Shown piece by piece: positions 53,784 through 63,976 of a DNA stretch of 64,000 nt. Numbering within the stretch: the stretch's first letter is position 1; every line of letters begins with the position of its first letter. The translations under genes were made by a program, and so were the position numbers. Under the pieces are notes generated by a model. That model worked only from the letters and a program-made list of their open reading frames with translations. It was not told where the DNA came from and made no database searches. Source of the DNA: Rhizobium sp. BK376 (GTDB lineage: Bacteria > Pseudomonadota > Alphaproteobacteria > Rhizobiales > Rhizobiaceae); assembly GCF_004341625.1 (NCBI RefSeq), contig NZ_SLZG01000002.1:736583-800582 (forward strand). Direction: 5' to 3'.

Positions 53784-55442
53784 TCAGCCGCTTTTCGTTC
53801 GTGAAATTTCTGCCAGGGTCCTCGAGGGCGTGATCGCTTCGGGATCGAGCTTCACCTCGATGATCGCAGGCTTGCCGCTGGCTCGGGCGCGTTCGAAGGC
53901 AGGGCCGAATTCTTCGGTTGTTGCTACCGTTTCGCCATGGCCGCCATAGGCGCGGGCCAGCGCTGCGAAATCGGGGTTGCTGAGGGCCGTTGCGCTGACG
54001 CGGCCGGGATATTCGCGCTCCTGATGCATGCGGATGGTGCCGTACATGCCGTTGTTGATGACGAGCGCGATCAGCGGCAGGCCGTATTGGACGGCGGTTG
54101 CAAATTCCTGCCCATGCATCATGAAACAACCGTCGCCGGCAAAGCAGATCACTTCGCGTTCCGGGAAGAGCTGCTTGGCAGCGACCGCTGCCGGTAGGCC
54201 GTAGCCCATGGAGCCGGAGGCGGGGGCCGCCTGGGTGTTGAACCGGCGGAAACGATGGAAGCGATGCAGCCAGGTGGCGTAGTTGCCGGCGCCGTTGGTG
54301 AAGATGGCGTCGCGCGGCGTGTTTGCCTCGATCCAGTCCATGATGCGGCCCATATGGACGGCGCCTGGGCTTGTTTCCGGCGTGGTCGACCATTTCAGAT
54401 AGGCGTCATGCATCTGCTTCGTCCGCCCGGCCCAGCACGGTTCGACCGGTGCCTCGAGATCGGCAAGGGCGGCAGTGAAATCGGCGGGGCTGGCGCAGAT
54501 CGCCAGATCAGGGCGATAGACGCGACCGAGCTCCGACGGATCGGGATAGACATGCACCAGCGCCTGCTTCGGATAGGGAATGTCCATCAGCGTATAGCCG
54601 GAGGAGGGCATTTCAGACATCCGGCCACCGATAAGTATCAGCAGGTCGGCTTCCTTAACCTCCTTGGCGAGCGCTGGATTGATGCCGATGCCGACATCGC
54701 CGGCGTAACTGTCGTGCAAATGGTCGAACAGCATCTGCCGGCGGAAGGAGCAGCCGACGGGGAGCTGGAAGCGCTCGGCGAAACTCCTGATCTCGGCGAC
54801 GGATTTCTCATTCCAGCGTGTGCCGCCGAGGATGACCATGGGGCGTTCGGCAGAGGTCAGGCGGCCGTAGAGGTCGTCGATCTGGCTGCGGCCCGGATGG
54901 GCGGCGACGGGCATATAGTGCCTGGGATGCGCAGCCTCGACTTCGTCGCGCAGCATGTCTTCCGGCAAGGTCAGGACAACAGGGCCGGGGCGGCCGGAGG
55001 TGGCGACCGCAAAGGCGCGGCTGACGAATTCGGGGATGCGCGCGGCGTCATCGATTTCGCCGACCCATTTGGAAAATTCGGTAAAGGCGCGGCGGAATTC
55101 CACTTCCTGGAAGGCCTCACGCTCGCGGGCATCGCGCTGCACCTGGCCGATGAAGAGGATCATGGGGATCGAATCCTGCATGGCGATGTGCAGGCCGGCA
55201 GAGGCGTTGGTGGCGCCGGGACCGCGCGTCACCATGCAGATGCCGGGCTCGCTCGTCAGACGGCCCCAGGCATCGGCCATCATCGCCGCTCCGCCTTCCT
55301 GGCGGCAGACGAGCACGTCGATATCGCTGTCATGCAAAGCGTCGAGCACGGCGAGAAAGCTCTCGCCGGGGACGCAGGAGATGCGCTTGACGCCGTTTGC
55401 CTTCAGCGCCTCGACAATGAGCTGGCCGCCGGTGCGTTTCAT
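53784..55442 (-). CDS. thiamine-diphosphate-dependent enzyme (acetolactate synthase-like)
   Basis: A 552-residue ThDP enzyme with the three-domain fold of acetolactate synthase/oxalyl-CoA decarboxylase relatives. The catalytic Glu lies in VCRQEGGAAMMADAWGR (about residues 46-62), and the ThDP/Mg-binding GDGCFMMHGQEFATAV...NNGMYG motif is at about 427-457. No ilvN-type regulatory subunit follows, so a catabolic decarboxylase or carboligase is more likely than branched-chain biosynthesis. Its ATG overlaps the stop of the CaiB gene (TGATG). Confidence 0.85.
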   Translation of the reverse strand: MKRTGGQLIVEALKANGVKRISCVPGESFLAVLDALHDSDIDVLVCRQEGGAAMMADAWGRLTSEPGICMVTRGPGATNASAGLHIAMQDSIPMILFIGQVQRDAREREAFQEVEFRRAFTEFSKWVGEIDDAARIPEFVSRAFAVATSGRPGPVVLTLPEDMLRDEVEAAHPRHYMPVAAHPGRSQIDDLYGRLTSAERPMVILGGTRWNEKSVAEIRSFAERFQLPVGCSFRRQMLFDHLHDSYAGDVGIGINPALAKEVKEADLLILIGGRMSEMPSSGYTLMDIPYPKQALVHVYPDPSELGRVYRPDLAICASPADFTAALADLEAPVEPCWAGRTKQMHDAYLKWSTTPETSPGAVHMGRIMDWIEANTPRDAIFTNGAGNYATWLHRFHRFRRFNTQAAPASGSMGYGLPAAVAAKQLFPEREVICFAGDGCFMMHGQEFATAVQYGLPLIALVINNGMYGTIRMHQEREYPGRVSATALSNPDFAALARAYGGHGETVATTEEFGPAFERARASGKPAIIEVKLDPEAITPSRTLAEISRTKSG

Positions 55443-56656
55443 CAGTTTGCCTTTCCTTTTAATTCCCCGAGCTTGGCCAGTTCCGCGAGTTCCGCCAGAA
55501 CTTCCTGCTGGTGTTCGCCGAGACGCGGGCTCGGCCTGTCGTAGACAAGCGGCGTTTCGGACAGAACGACCGGGGTGCGCACGCTTGGGATACTGGTGCC
55601 GGCCATATCCTCAAGATCGATCTTCAGGCCGCGCGCCTTGATCTGCGGATCGGCGAACATCTCTTCGATCGAGTTGATCGGGCCGGCGGGAACGGCGTTC
55701 TTTTCACATGCGGTCAACAGCTCGTGTTTCGGCCATTTCGCCGTCTCGGCGCAGACGAAGCTGCGCACCTCTTCGCGATTGGCGACACGCGCCTTGTTGG
55801 TCGCGAAGCGTTCGTCGTCGGCTTTGTCCGCAATGCCAAGAATGGTGCAAAGGCGGCGGAACTGGCCGTCATTGCCGACTGCGAGGATGAGGTAGCCATC
55901 CGACGAAGGAACGACCTCATAGGGCGAGATATTCGGATGCGCGTTGCCGAGCTTGACCGGCGCCTTGCCTGATATCAGGTAGTTCATGTTCTGGTTGGCA
56001 AGGACGGCAGACTGGACATCCAGCAGCGCCATGTCGACAAGCTGGCCTTCACCTGTCTTCAGCGCGTGGATCAATGCCGCCTCGATGGCCGAGACCGCAT
56101 AGATGCCGGTGAAGATATCGGCGATTGCGACGCCTGCCTTCATCGGCTGGCCGTCGGGCTCGCCCGTTATCGACATGAAGCCGGACATGCCCTGGACGAT
56201 GTAATCGTAGCCGGCGAGATTGGCGTAAGGACCGGTCTGGCCGAAGCCTGTTATCGAGCAATAGACGAGCTTTGGATTGATCTTCCTCAGGCTCTCATAG
56301 TCCAGCCCGTATTTGACGAGACCGTCGAGCTTGAAGTTCTCGATGACTACATCTGCCGTCATCACCAGCTGGCGGACGAAATCCTGGCCTTCTTCCGTCT
56401 TCAGGTCGGCGACGACTGAGCGCTTGCCACGGTTGGCGGAGTGATAGTAGGCGGCGGAGAGGTTTTCGCCATCCTTGCCTTCGACGAAGGGAGGTCCCCA
56501 ATGGCGTGTGTCGTCGCCACCGTCGGGGTTTTCCACCTTGATGACGTCGGCGCCGAGATCGGCGAGCATCTGCCCGGCCCAGGGGCCGGCGAGCACGCGG
56601 GCAAGTTCGATGACGCGGATGCCGGAGAGGGGTGGTTTTTTCATCTGTTGGGTCAT
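55442..56656 (-). CDS. CaiB/BaiF-family CoA-transferase
   Basis: A 404-residue type III CoA-transferase. Conserved LSGIRVIELARVLAGPWAGQ, LADLGADVIKVENP, NRGKRSV and ITGFGQTGPYA are present, with the catalytic Asp expected in the GYDYIVQGMSGFM region. It would swap CoA onto a carboxylic acid for the neighbouring ThDP enzyme, as formyl-CoA:oxalate CoA-transferase does with oxalyl-CoA decarboxylase, but the acid here is not known. The start at 56656 removes an unlikely upstream extension. Overlaps the ThDP gene by one base. Confidence 0.88.
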   Translation of the reverse strand: MTQQMKKPPLSGIRVIELARVLAGPWAGQMLADLGADVIKVENPDGGDDTRHWGPPFVEGKDGENLSAAYYHSANRGKRSVVADLKTEEGQDFVRQLVMTADVVIENFKLDGLVKYGLDYESLRKINPKLVYCSITGFGQTGPYANLAGYDYIVQGMSGFMSITGEPDGQPMKAGVAIADIFTGIYAVSAIEAALIHALKTGEGQLVDMALLDVQSAVLANQNMNYLISGKAPVKLGNAHPNISPYEVVPSSDGYLILAVGNDGQFRRLCTILGIADKADDERFATNKARVANREEVRSFVCAETAKWPKHELLTACEKNAVPAGPINSIEEMFADPQIKARGLKIDLEDMAGTSIPSVRTPVVLSETPLVYDRPSPRLGEHQQEVLAELAELAKLGELKGKAN

Positions 56657-56672
56657 GTCTGTCCAGGTGCGT

Positions 56673-57633
56673 TCAGGGTGCTCGCGCATCCTCTGATGTA
56701 TCGGATACGGGCTTGGATGCAAAGCGGCGCTCGCGCCAGATGATGTAAAGCCCCGAGGCGATGATGATGAGAATGCCGGTCCATTTCAGCCCGTCTGGGA
56801 AGTCGCCGAACACCAGCCAGGCAAAGATCGTCGCCGAGACGATTTCGAAATATTGCAGCGGCGCCCAGCGTCGAGGCGGGTGCCGCGCGATAGGCATAGA
56901 CGCCGAGAATCCCCGAGATCGCCGCCGAGATACCGACGCCGAGCAGCCAGACGTGGCTCGTCGCGTCAGGGACGACGGGATCGAAGACGTCGGAGCCCGA
57001 CCCGCGCCCCAGAAACAGCAGAACGGCGCAGAAGAACAGGCCCCACAGCCCCATGTGAAACTGCATGACCCAGGGATCCTCGTGCTGGGCGAGGGCTCGG
57101 TTCATCATGGCGGAAATGGCAATGCAGACCGCGCTGACGATCGGAAGCAGCGCGACATAACCGACCTCCTCGAAACTCGGCTGGATAATCAGGATGGCGC
57201 CGAAGAAGCCGACCGCGCATGCGGTGTAGCGGCGCCATCCGATCGTTTCCCCAAGGAAGAGGCTGCTGAGGATCGTGAGGATGATTGGCTCGACGAAGAA
57301 GATCGCGATCGCATCGGCAACCGCCATGTATTTCAGCGTCGTGACGAAGGAGATCATCGAGATGGTGATGATGGCGCCGCGGATGGCATGAAAGAGGCTT
57401 TGCTTCCAGGATGTGTCGGCAAGGCCGTTTCGCCACAGCACGATGGGCAGCATGCAGGCGGCCTGGATCGCGAAGCGTCCCGCCGTGATTTCCGCCGAGG
57501 GGATCGTAGTGATGGCGAGCTTCGAGAAGATGTCGATGATCGGTGACACGAGGACCGATAGAAACATCAGGCCAAGGCCTATCGTGACTTCAGAGGCGGC
57601 AGGTTTGGCAATGATGGCTTTTGCGCTGTTCAT
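56673..57633 (-). pseudogene. EamA-family (DMT) transporter, single-base frameshift
   Basis: The first 257 or so codons from the ATG at 57633 encode a ten-helix drug/metabolite transporter (GLMFLSVLVSPIIDIFSKLA, FVEPIILTILSSLFLGETI). At about 56864-56866 a run of three C (GGG on the coding strand) shifts the frame. The correct continuation, APLQYFEIVSATIFAWLVFG to SEDARAP, is intact in the next frame and stops at 56673. The unshifted frame reads into low-complexity sequence past the caiB start. One inserted base explains it: either a real mutation losing the last two helices or a sequencing error. Operon position suggests carboxylate or metabolite transport. Confidence 0.8.
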
Positions 57634-57649
57634 TATGACGATCTTCTAT

Positions 57650-58582
57650 TCAGGACTTCGCAATCGTTCTGTCGCACCAATCGGCGAATTCAGCCATTGC
57701 CCGATCAGCGCCGATCTCGTTCAGCGTCTCATGGCGCATGTCCGGATAGATGGCCGCGGTCACATGCGAAAAGCCCATGCTTTTCAGACGTTCCGCCAGC
57801 CATTTCACGGCCTTTGCACCATCGGTCGCCGGGTCCTGTCCGCCGCCGACAAGATGGATCGGGAGGTTGCGGGGAAGGCGGCTAAGATGCGTCGTTTGCG
57901 GGGCGCGAAACGACAGTTCGAAGATATCGAGCCAGAGCGAAGTCGAGACGTCGAAGCCGCAGAGTGGATCGGCGATATATTTATCGACCTCGGACGGGTC
58001 GCGCGACAGCCAGTCGAAATTCGTCCGCCGATCGCGGATCGAGCTTCCCCAGGCACCGAAGGTGAGTTTCGGCAGCAGGCCGCTCGGCACATCCGAGCCT
58101 TTCAACATCCGTTCGGCTCTGAGGATGAGTTGCGCGATGCGACCGGCAAATCCGGGGTGGAGGTTCGAATTCCATACGGCCACTGCGTCGAATTTTTCCG
58201 GGTGGGTGACAACAGTGTTGAGGCTGATCAAGCCGCCCATGGAGTGACCGAAGAGGATAATGGGGAGGCGAGGGTGGGCAGATGCTGCGAGATCGCGCAT
58301 TGCCATCACGTCGCTGATCACGCGCCCGATACCGTCTTTTCGCGAAAACTGCCCACGCGGAGCATCCGGAGCCGTCGTCTCGCCATGGCCGCGATGGTCG
58401 TGGACATAGGTGTGATAGCCGCGTTTCGCCATCGCCTCCGCAAAGCGCTGGTAGCGGCGGGAATGCTCGGCAAGGCCGTGGCAGACGATAAGAATACCGC
58501 GTTCGGCACCTTCCGCGGGCTGATGGTGATAGGCAAGCAAAGCGCCTGTCGGGCTCTCGTGCCGCCGCAATTCTAAAAACAT
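57650..58582 (-). CDS. alpha/beta hydrolase (lysophospholipase/monoacylglycerol lipase-like)
   Basis: A 310-residue serine hydrolase. ILIVCHGLAEHSRRY forms the oxyanion region, the nucleophile elbow GHSMGG is at about residues 110-115, and VGGGQDPATDGAKAV and YPDMRHETLNE provide the acid and His. This matches PldB/MAGL-type hydrolases. The GGAGGAAA site precedes the ATG at 58582. It heads a minus-strand unit with the EamA, CaiB and ThDP genes, 16 bp from EamA. The ester substrate is unknown. Confidence 0.87.
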   Translation of the reverse strand: MFLELRRHESPTGALLAYHHQPAEGAERGILIVCHGLAEHSRRYQRFAEAMAKRGYHTYVHDHRGHGETTAPDAPRGQFSRKDGIGRVISDVMAMRDLAASAHPRLPIILFGHSMGGLISLNTVVTHPEKFDAVAVWNSNLHPGFAGRIAQLILRAERMLKGSDVPSGLLPKLTFGAWGSSIRDRRTNFDWLSRDPSEVDKYIADPLCGFDVSTSLWLDIFELSFRAPQTTHLSRLPRNLPIHLVGGGQDPATDGAKAVKWLAERLKSMGFSHVTAAIYPDMRHETLNEIGADRAMAEFADWCDRTIAKS

Positions 58583-58746
58583 GGATTTCCTCCGGTCCGG
58601 CGAAGAAAGGTCATCGCCGCCGAAAAAACAATGGAGGAGATCTGGACCACACAAATAAATGTGCATCTTTAGGTTATTCAGGCTTGCCGGTGTCGTGGCG
58701 ACCTGATTATTTGTTCCTATATTGTTCTTGTTTGGAGGGTGCGAGA

Positions 58747-59493
58747 ATGAAGCTTTTCAGCCGTGGATTGATGATTGCGGTTCTGTGCCTGCCAATGCTG
58801 GCTGCGGGGGCATTCGCACGGGATGCCGGAGGCGGGCGTACACGCTTCATTCTTGCCGCGAGCTGGGAGCCGGCCTTTTGCGCAACAAACCAGAAGAAGA
58901 CGGAATGCCGGGGGCAGAAGGCCGGGGATTTCGATGCCACCAATTTCTCCCTGCACGGCCTCTGGCCGATGCGCCAGGAATATTGCGGCGTATCGGATGA
59001 CCAGAGGGACGCCGATCGCCGCAGCGACTGGAACGACCTGCCTGATGTCTCGCTGACCGCGCAGACCCGTTCGGCGCTGGACAAGGTCATGCCTGGCACG
59101 CAATCCGGTCTTGAGCGCCATGAATGGACGCGGCACGGCAGCTGCACCGGGATGAGCGCGGATGATTATTTCAACGCTGCCGTCGGCCTGATCAACGAGC
59201 TGAACGCATCCGCCGTCCGCGATCTCTTCGCACAGAATATCGGCAAGACGCTGGATGCGGAAACGATCAAGGCGGCTTTCGACAAGAGCTTCGGCAATGG
59301 GGCCAGCGACAGGGTCAAGATGAGTTGCCGGCGCGTGGGCAACGTGCGGGTGATTTCGGAAATCACGATCGGCCTTTCCGCTGATGCAACCCAGCCATCG
59401 AGCGGCGGTCCGCGGCTTGGAAAGCTCATCCAGGAGGCAGGCAGAACTTCCTTCGGATGCAATCAGGGCGTGGTGGATGCGGCAGGATTCTGA
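58747..59493 (+). CDS. secreted ribonuclease T2-family protein
   Basis: A 248-residue secreted nuclease. Signal peptide residues 1-24 (ending GAFAR); CAS I motif FSLHGLWP with His70; CAS II motif HEWTRHGSC with His125, Glu126 and His130. All catalytic residues are present, so RNA hydrolysis through 2',3'-cyclic phosphates in the periplasm or medium is expected. A GGAGGGTG site precedes the ATG. Cys residues suggest disulphides. Confidence 0.9.
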   Translation: MKLFSRGLMIAVLCLPMLAAGAFARDAGGGRTRFILAASWEPAFCATNQKKTECRGQKAGDFDATNFSLHGLWPMRQEYCGVSDDQRDADRRSDWNDLPDVSLTAQTRSALDKVMPGTQSGLERHEWTRHGSCTGMSADDYFNAAVGLINELNASAVRDLFAQNIGKTLDAETIKAAFDKSFGNGASDRVKMSCRRVGNVRVISEITIGLSADATQPSSGGPRLGKLIQEAGRTSFGCNQGVVDAAGF

Positions 59494-59615
59494 GGCCTTC
59501 TGCGCCTTCCTGCTCGGGATAAATAGCCCCTGAAGCCGGTTTCGACGTTGCCGCGGGCGTGCGTTTCGCCTACATAGCGCACAACTCAATTCGTCCGTCC
59601 GTGGAGCATCGCAGA

Positions 59616-61265
<1,650 letters not shown>

Positions 61266-61292
61266 GGCCTATATAAATTCTGATTTCGAGAG

Positions 61293-61318
61293 CCCCGGTC
61301 TCTGGCCGGGGTTTTTCT
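61293..61318 (+). terminator. intrinsic terminator of ettA
   Basis: Stem CCCCGG/CCGGGG with a 7-nt loop, followed by TTTTTCTTT, 28 bases after the stop codon. Confidence 0.85.
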
Positions 61319-61400
61319 TTGGCTGCAAAGGTCTGTTCCCGACCTCCGGTGACAAATCCCCGACCTCTGCCAATTGGGTCTTGCGATTTAAAGTCAAATC

Positions 61401-61420
61401 ACATAAAGATATCTTTATAT
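61401..61420 (+). promoter_or_regulatory. palindromic operator of the ArsR-methyltransferase/metF operon
   Basis: ACATAAAGATATCTTTATAT differs from the metH palindrome (19161-19180) by one base. It ends 16 bases before the regulator ATG, where it would overlap the promoter or transcription start. Supports autoregulation plus control of metF and metH. Confidence 0.75.
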
Positions 61421-61436
61421 CTTGATTGGGTGACGA

Positions 61437-62462
61437 ATGGCTGATCTGGTAAAATTCGGACTCGATGGTCTGGTGGATGTGCTGAAGGCAGCGGGCGAGC
61501 CGACGCGGCTGCGATTGCTGGCGCTTCTGGCCGCCGGTGACCTGACCGTTACCGATCTTACCGAAATTCTCGGGCAATCGCAGCCTCGCATTTCACGGCA
61601 CCTGAAGCTGCTCGGCGAGGCGGAGCTTATCGATCGATACCAGGAAGGTGCCTGGGCCTATTTCCGGCTGAAGCAGGACGGCAAGGCTGTCGCGCTGACC
61701 CGAGCGCTTCTGAAATATGCCTCCGAAAACGACCCGGTGTTGCTGCGTGATGGCGATCGTCTGGCCGCCGTCAAGCGGGCGCGGTCCGAGCGCGCTCAAG
61801 CTTATTTCAGCCGCAACGCGGCCGAATGGGACGAGTTGCGCCGCCTGCATGTGGCGGACGAGGATGTCGACAATGCGCTGATCAATTTGATCGGAAACCA
61901 GCCGATCAATGCCTTTCTCGATCTTGGCACAGGCACCGGACGCATGCTCCAGCTTCTGTCAGGTCTCTATCGCAGGGGCGTGGGCGTTGATGCCAGCCGC
62001 GATATGCTGGCCGTCGCGCGCTCCAATCTCGACAAGGCGAATATTACGACCGCTTCCGTGCGCCATGGCGATATCTTCAACCTGCCGCTCGACGCACAGG
62101 ATTTCGATCTCATCACCATTCACCAGGTGCTGCATTTTCTTGATCAGCCGGAGCTTGCCATTACGGAGGCGGCGCGCATGCTGCGGCCCGGCGGGCGCCT
62201 TGTCATCATCGATCTTGCGCCACATGCACTGGAATATTTGCGCGCCGAGCACGCCCATGTGCGGCTCGGCTTTTCACATGCCGTGATGGAGGAGTGGCTT
62301 AGGAAGGCCGGGCTTCACATGGAAAAGGTTCAGGATCTTCATTCGGGGAAAGAGAGTGGTCAGGACCTGACGGTAACGATCTGGCTGGCGCGCGACCCGC
62401 GGCTGCTGATCGCTGCAGGACAGGACCATCCATCATCCCCCGCTCTTGCCGGGAGGGCTTGA
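61437..62462 (+). CDS. ArsR-family regulator fused to SAM-dependent methyltransferase domain (SahR-like)
   Basis: A 341-residue two-domain protein. Residues about 10-95 form an ArsR winged helix (LKAAGEPTRLRLLALLAAG, ILGQSQPRISRHLKLLGEA) and residues about 145-320 a class I methyltransferase fold with motif I FLDLGTGTGRMLQLL and DLITIHQVLHFLDQP. The C-terminal domain could sense SAM or S-adenosylhomocysteine rather than catalyse. metF starts one base after its stop. A matching palindrome before this gene and metH points to methionine-cycle control. Confidence 0.88.
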   Translation: MADLVKFGLDGLVDVLKAAGEPTRLRLLALLAAGDLTVTDLTEILGQSQPRISRHLKLLGEAELIDRYQEGAWAYFRLKQDGKAVALTRALLKYASENDPVLLRDGDRLAAVKRARSERAQAYFSRNAAEWDELRRLHVADEDVDNALINLIGNQPINAFLDLGTGTGRMLQLLSGLYRRGVGVDASRDMLAVARSNLDKANITTASVRHGDIFNLPLDAQDFDLITIHQVLHFLDQPELAITEAARMLRPGGRLVIIDLAPHALEYLRAEHAHVRLGFSHAVMEEWLRKAGLHMEKVQDLHSGKESGQDLTVTIWLARDPRLLIAAGQDHPSSPALAGRA

Positions 62463-62463
62463 T

Positions 62464-63369
62464 ATGGCTTTGAAAACCGAAAGCAGCCGCCGCGACATCC
62501 GCATTTCATTCGAATTCTTTCCGCCAAAGTCGGACGAGATGGAAGCCCAGCTATGGGAAACGGTGCCTGAACTCGCCGCCTGGCAGCCGGAGTTTGTCAC
62601 CGTGACTTACGGCGCCGGCGGTTCCACCAAGGAGCCGACGCTTGCAGCCGTCCGCCGCATGATCAGCGAGAAGCGTCTGCCGACTGCCGCGCATCTGACC
62701 TGCGTCGATGCTTCGCAGGACGAGGTGAAGGCTGTGGTTGAGGAATATCGGGCGGCTGGCGTTCGGCGCATTGTCGCGCTCAGGGGCGATCCGGCTGCCG
62801 GGATAGGGTCTGCCTATACGCCGCATCCGCAGGGCTTTTCCGATACGGCCGATCTCGTGCGGATGCTGGTCGACTACGGCGATTTCGACATTTCGGTCTC
62901 GGCCTATCCGGAAAAACATCCTGAGAGCCCCGACATGGCGGCTGATATAGCAACGCTGAAGCGCAAGGCGGATGCGGGTGCGACGCGGGCGCTGACGCAG
63001 TTCTTCTTCGAAAACGATGCGTTCGAACGATATCTGGAGCGCGCGCAGGCAGCGGGAGTGACCATGCCGATCGTGCCCGGCATCATGCCGATCCAGAACC
63101 TGACGCAGCTCAAGCGCTTTGCCCGCCGCTGCGGTTCGACTGTGCCGGCTTTCCTCGACGACCGCTTCGAAGGCTTGGACGAAAAGCCGGAGGAGAGGGC
63201 CGAAGTGGCGGCTGATGTTGCAGCCGAGCAGATCGAGGACCTGATCCGTCGCGGCATTCGCGAATTCCATCTCTATACGATGAACCGCGCGCCGCTGATC
63301 GGCGCGGTGCTGGAGCGTCTGGGCTTTCGGCGGGATACGGACATTCAAGCTGCTGGTGCTGCGGCGTAA
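62464..63369 (+). CDS. metF: 5,10-methylenetetrahydrofolate reductase
   Basis: A 301-residue TIM-barrel flavoprotein that makes 5-methyltetrahydrofolate, the methyl donor for MetH. Conserved segments are ISFEFFPPKSDEME, FVTVTYGAGGST, AHLTCVDAS, IVALRGDP, and QFFFEN with PGIMPIQNLTQLKRFA. Start ATG 62464 after GGGAGGG. It is coupled to the upstream ArsR-methyltransferase regulator gene and followed by a strong terminator. Confidence 0.96.
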   Translation: MALKTESSRRDIRISFEFFPPKSDEMEAQLWETVPELAAWQPEFVTVTYGAGGSTKEPTLAAVRRMISEKRLPTAAHLTCVDASQDEVKAVVEEYRAAGVRRIVALRGDPAAGIGSAYTPHPQGFSDTADLVRMLVDYGDFDISVSAYPEKHPESPDMAADIATLKRKADAGATRALTQFFFENDAFERYLERAQAAGVTMPIVPGIMPIQNLTQLKRFARRCGSTVPAFLDDRFEGLDEKPEERAEVAADVAAEQIEDLIRRGIREFHLYTMNRAPLIGAVLERLGFRRDTDIQAAGAAA

Positions 63370-63377
63370 TCAGCAAG

Positions 63378-63410
63378 AAAAAACGCATGTCCTGAGGACA
63401 TGCGTTTTTG
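63378..63410 (+). terminator. intrinsic terminator of metF
   Basis: A 14-bp stem AAAAACGCATGTCC/GGACATGCGTTTTT with a 3-nt loop, then TTG, nine bases after the metF stop codon. A-rich on the other side, so it can also act on the minus strand. Confidence 0.92.
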
Positions 63411-63478
63411 AAATGTCTGACCGTTAGCTTTCAGGAGTAATGCATTCCCTGCCACTGTCTGTTCGTCGGGCTCAGGCC

Positions 63479-63556
63479 TCAGATGAACAGCATTGCCGTC
63501 ACGAACACGAACGCTGCACTGACCAATAGGACGTTAAAAGATCTCGTCAGTCCCAT
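63479..63556 (-). CDS. 25-residue single-pass membrane peptide
   Basis: A tiny ORF (MGLTRSFNVLLVSAAFVFVT, then AMLFI) starts at the ATG at 63556 with a very strong GGAGGAGG ribosome binding site. A short basic N-terminus precedes about 17 continuous hydrophobic residues, as in conserved small membrane proteins of rhizobia. It is too short for routine gene calling. Function is unknown. It converges on metF with the metF terminator between them. Confidence 0.6.
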   Translation of the reverse strand: MGLTRSFNVLLVSAAFVFVTAMLFI

Positions 63557-63976
63557 GTCTGCCTCCTCCGTTAACCATCAAATTCTATGTCGGAAATGTG
63601 TTGCTTGGAAAGCGAATTCCTTGCTGCGCTGCAGCGGTTTTCGGGCAGTTCTCTTTGTGCCTCATTCGCAAGTATTTGATAATTAACGGCTATATTCGAC
63701 GAATCGCCGCTCACGAAATTTAATGAGATGTTAAATTAGCGGCGCAAAGGGTTAACTGACATTGCCTTGCGGCGACATTTTTGCCCGGTTTGAACGCACT
63801 TTTTTCGGCGAAGCACGATCGTGCCCCAGGAGATGGTGTAACTGGCGGGAGATAGCAAAGCCGAGTGCCCGCGCGCTTCTCGTTGCGCTGTAGCGGGTGA
63901 TCGGCTTTGCGGGCGGCCATCAGTGTTTTCCGCTAGGGTCGGGTTGTTCAAGACCAACCTGACGGAAAGACCACCG
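63557..63976. other. 420-bp intergenic region, no gene recognised
   Basis: The stretch between the small membrane peptide gene and the last ORF is AT-rich from about 63680 to 63760 and shows no coding signal or clear terminator. It probably holds divergent promoters. Confidence 0.4.
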
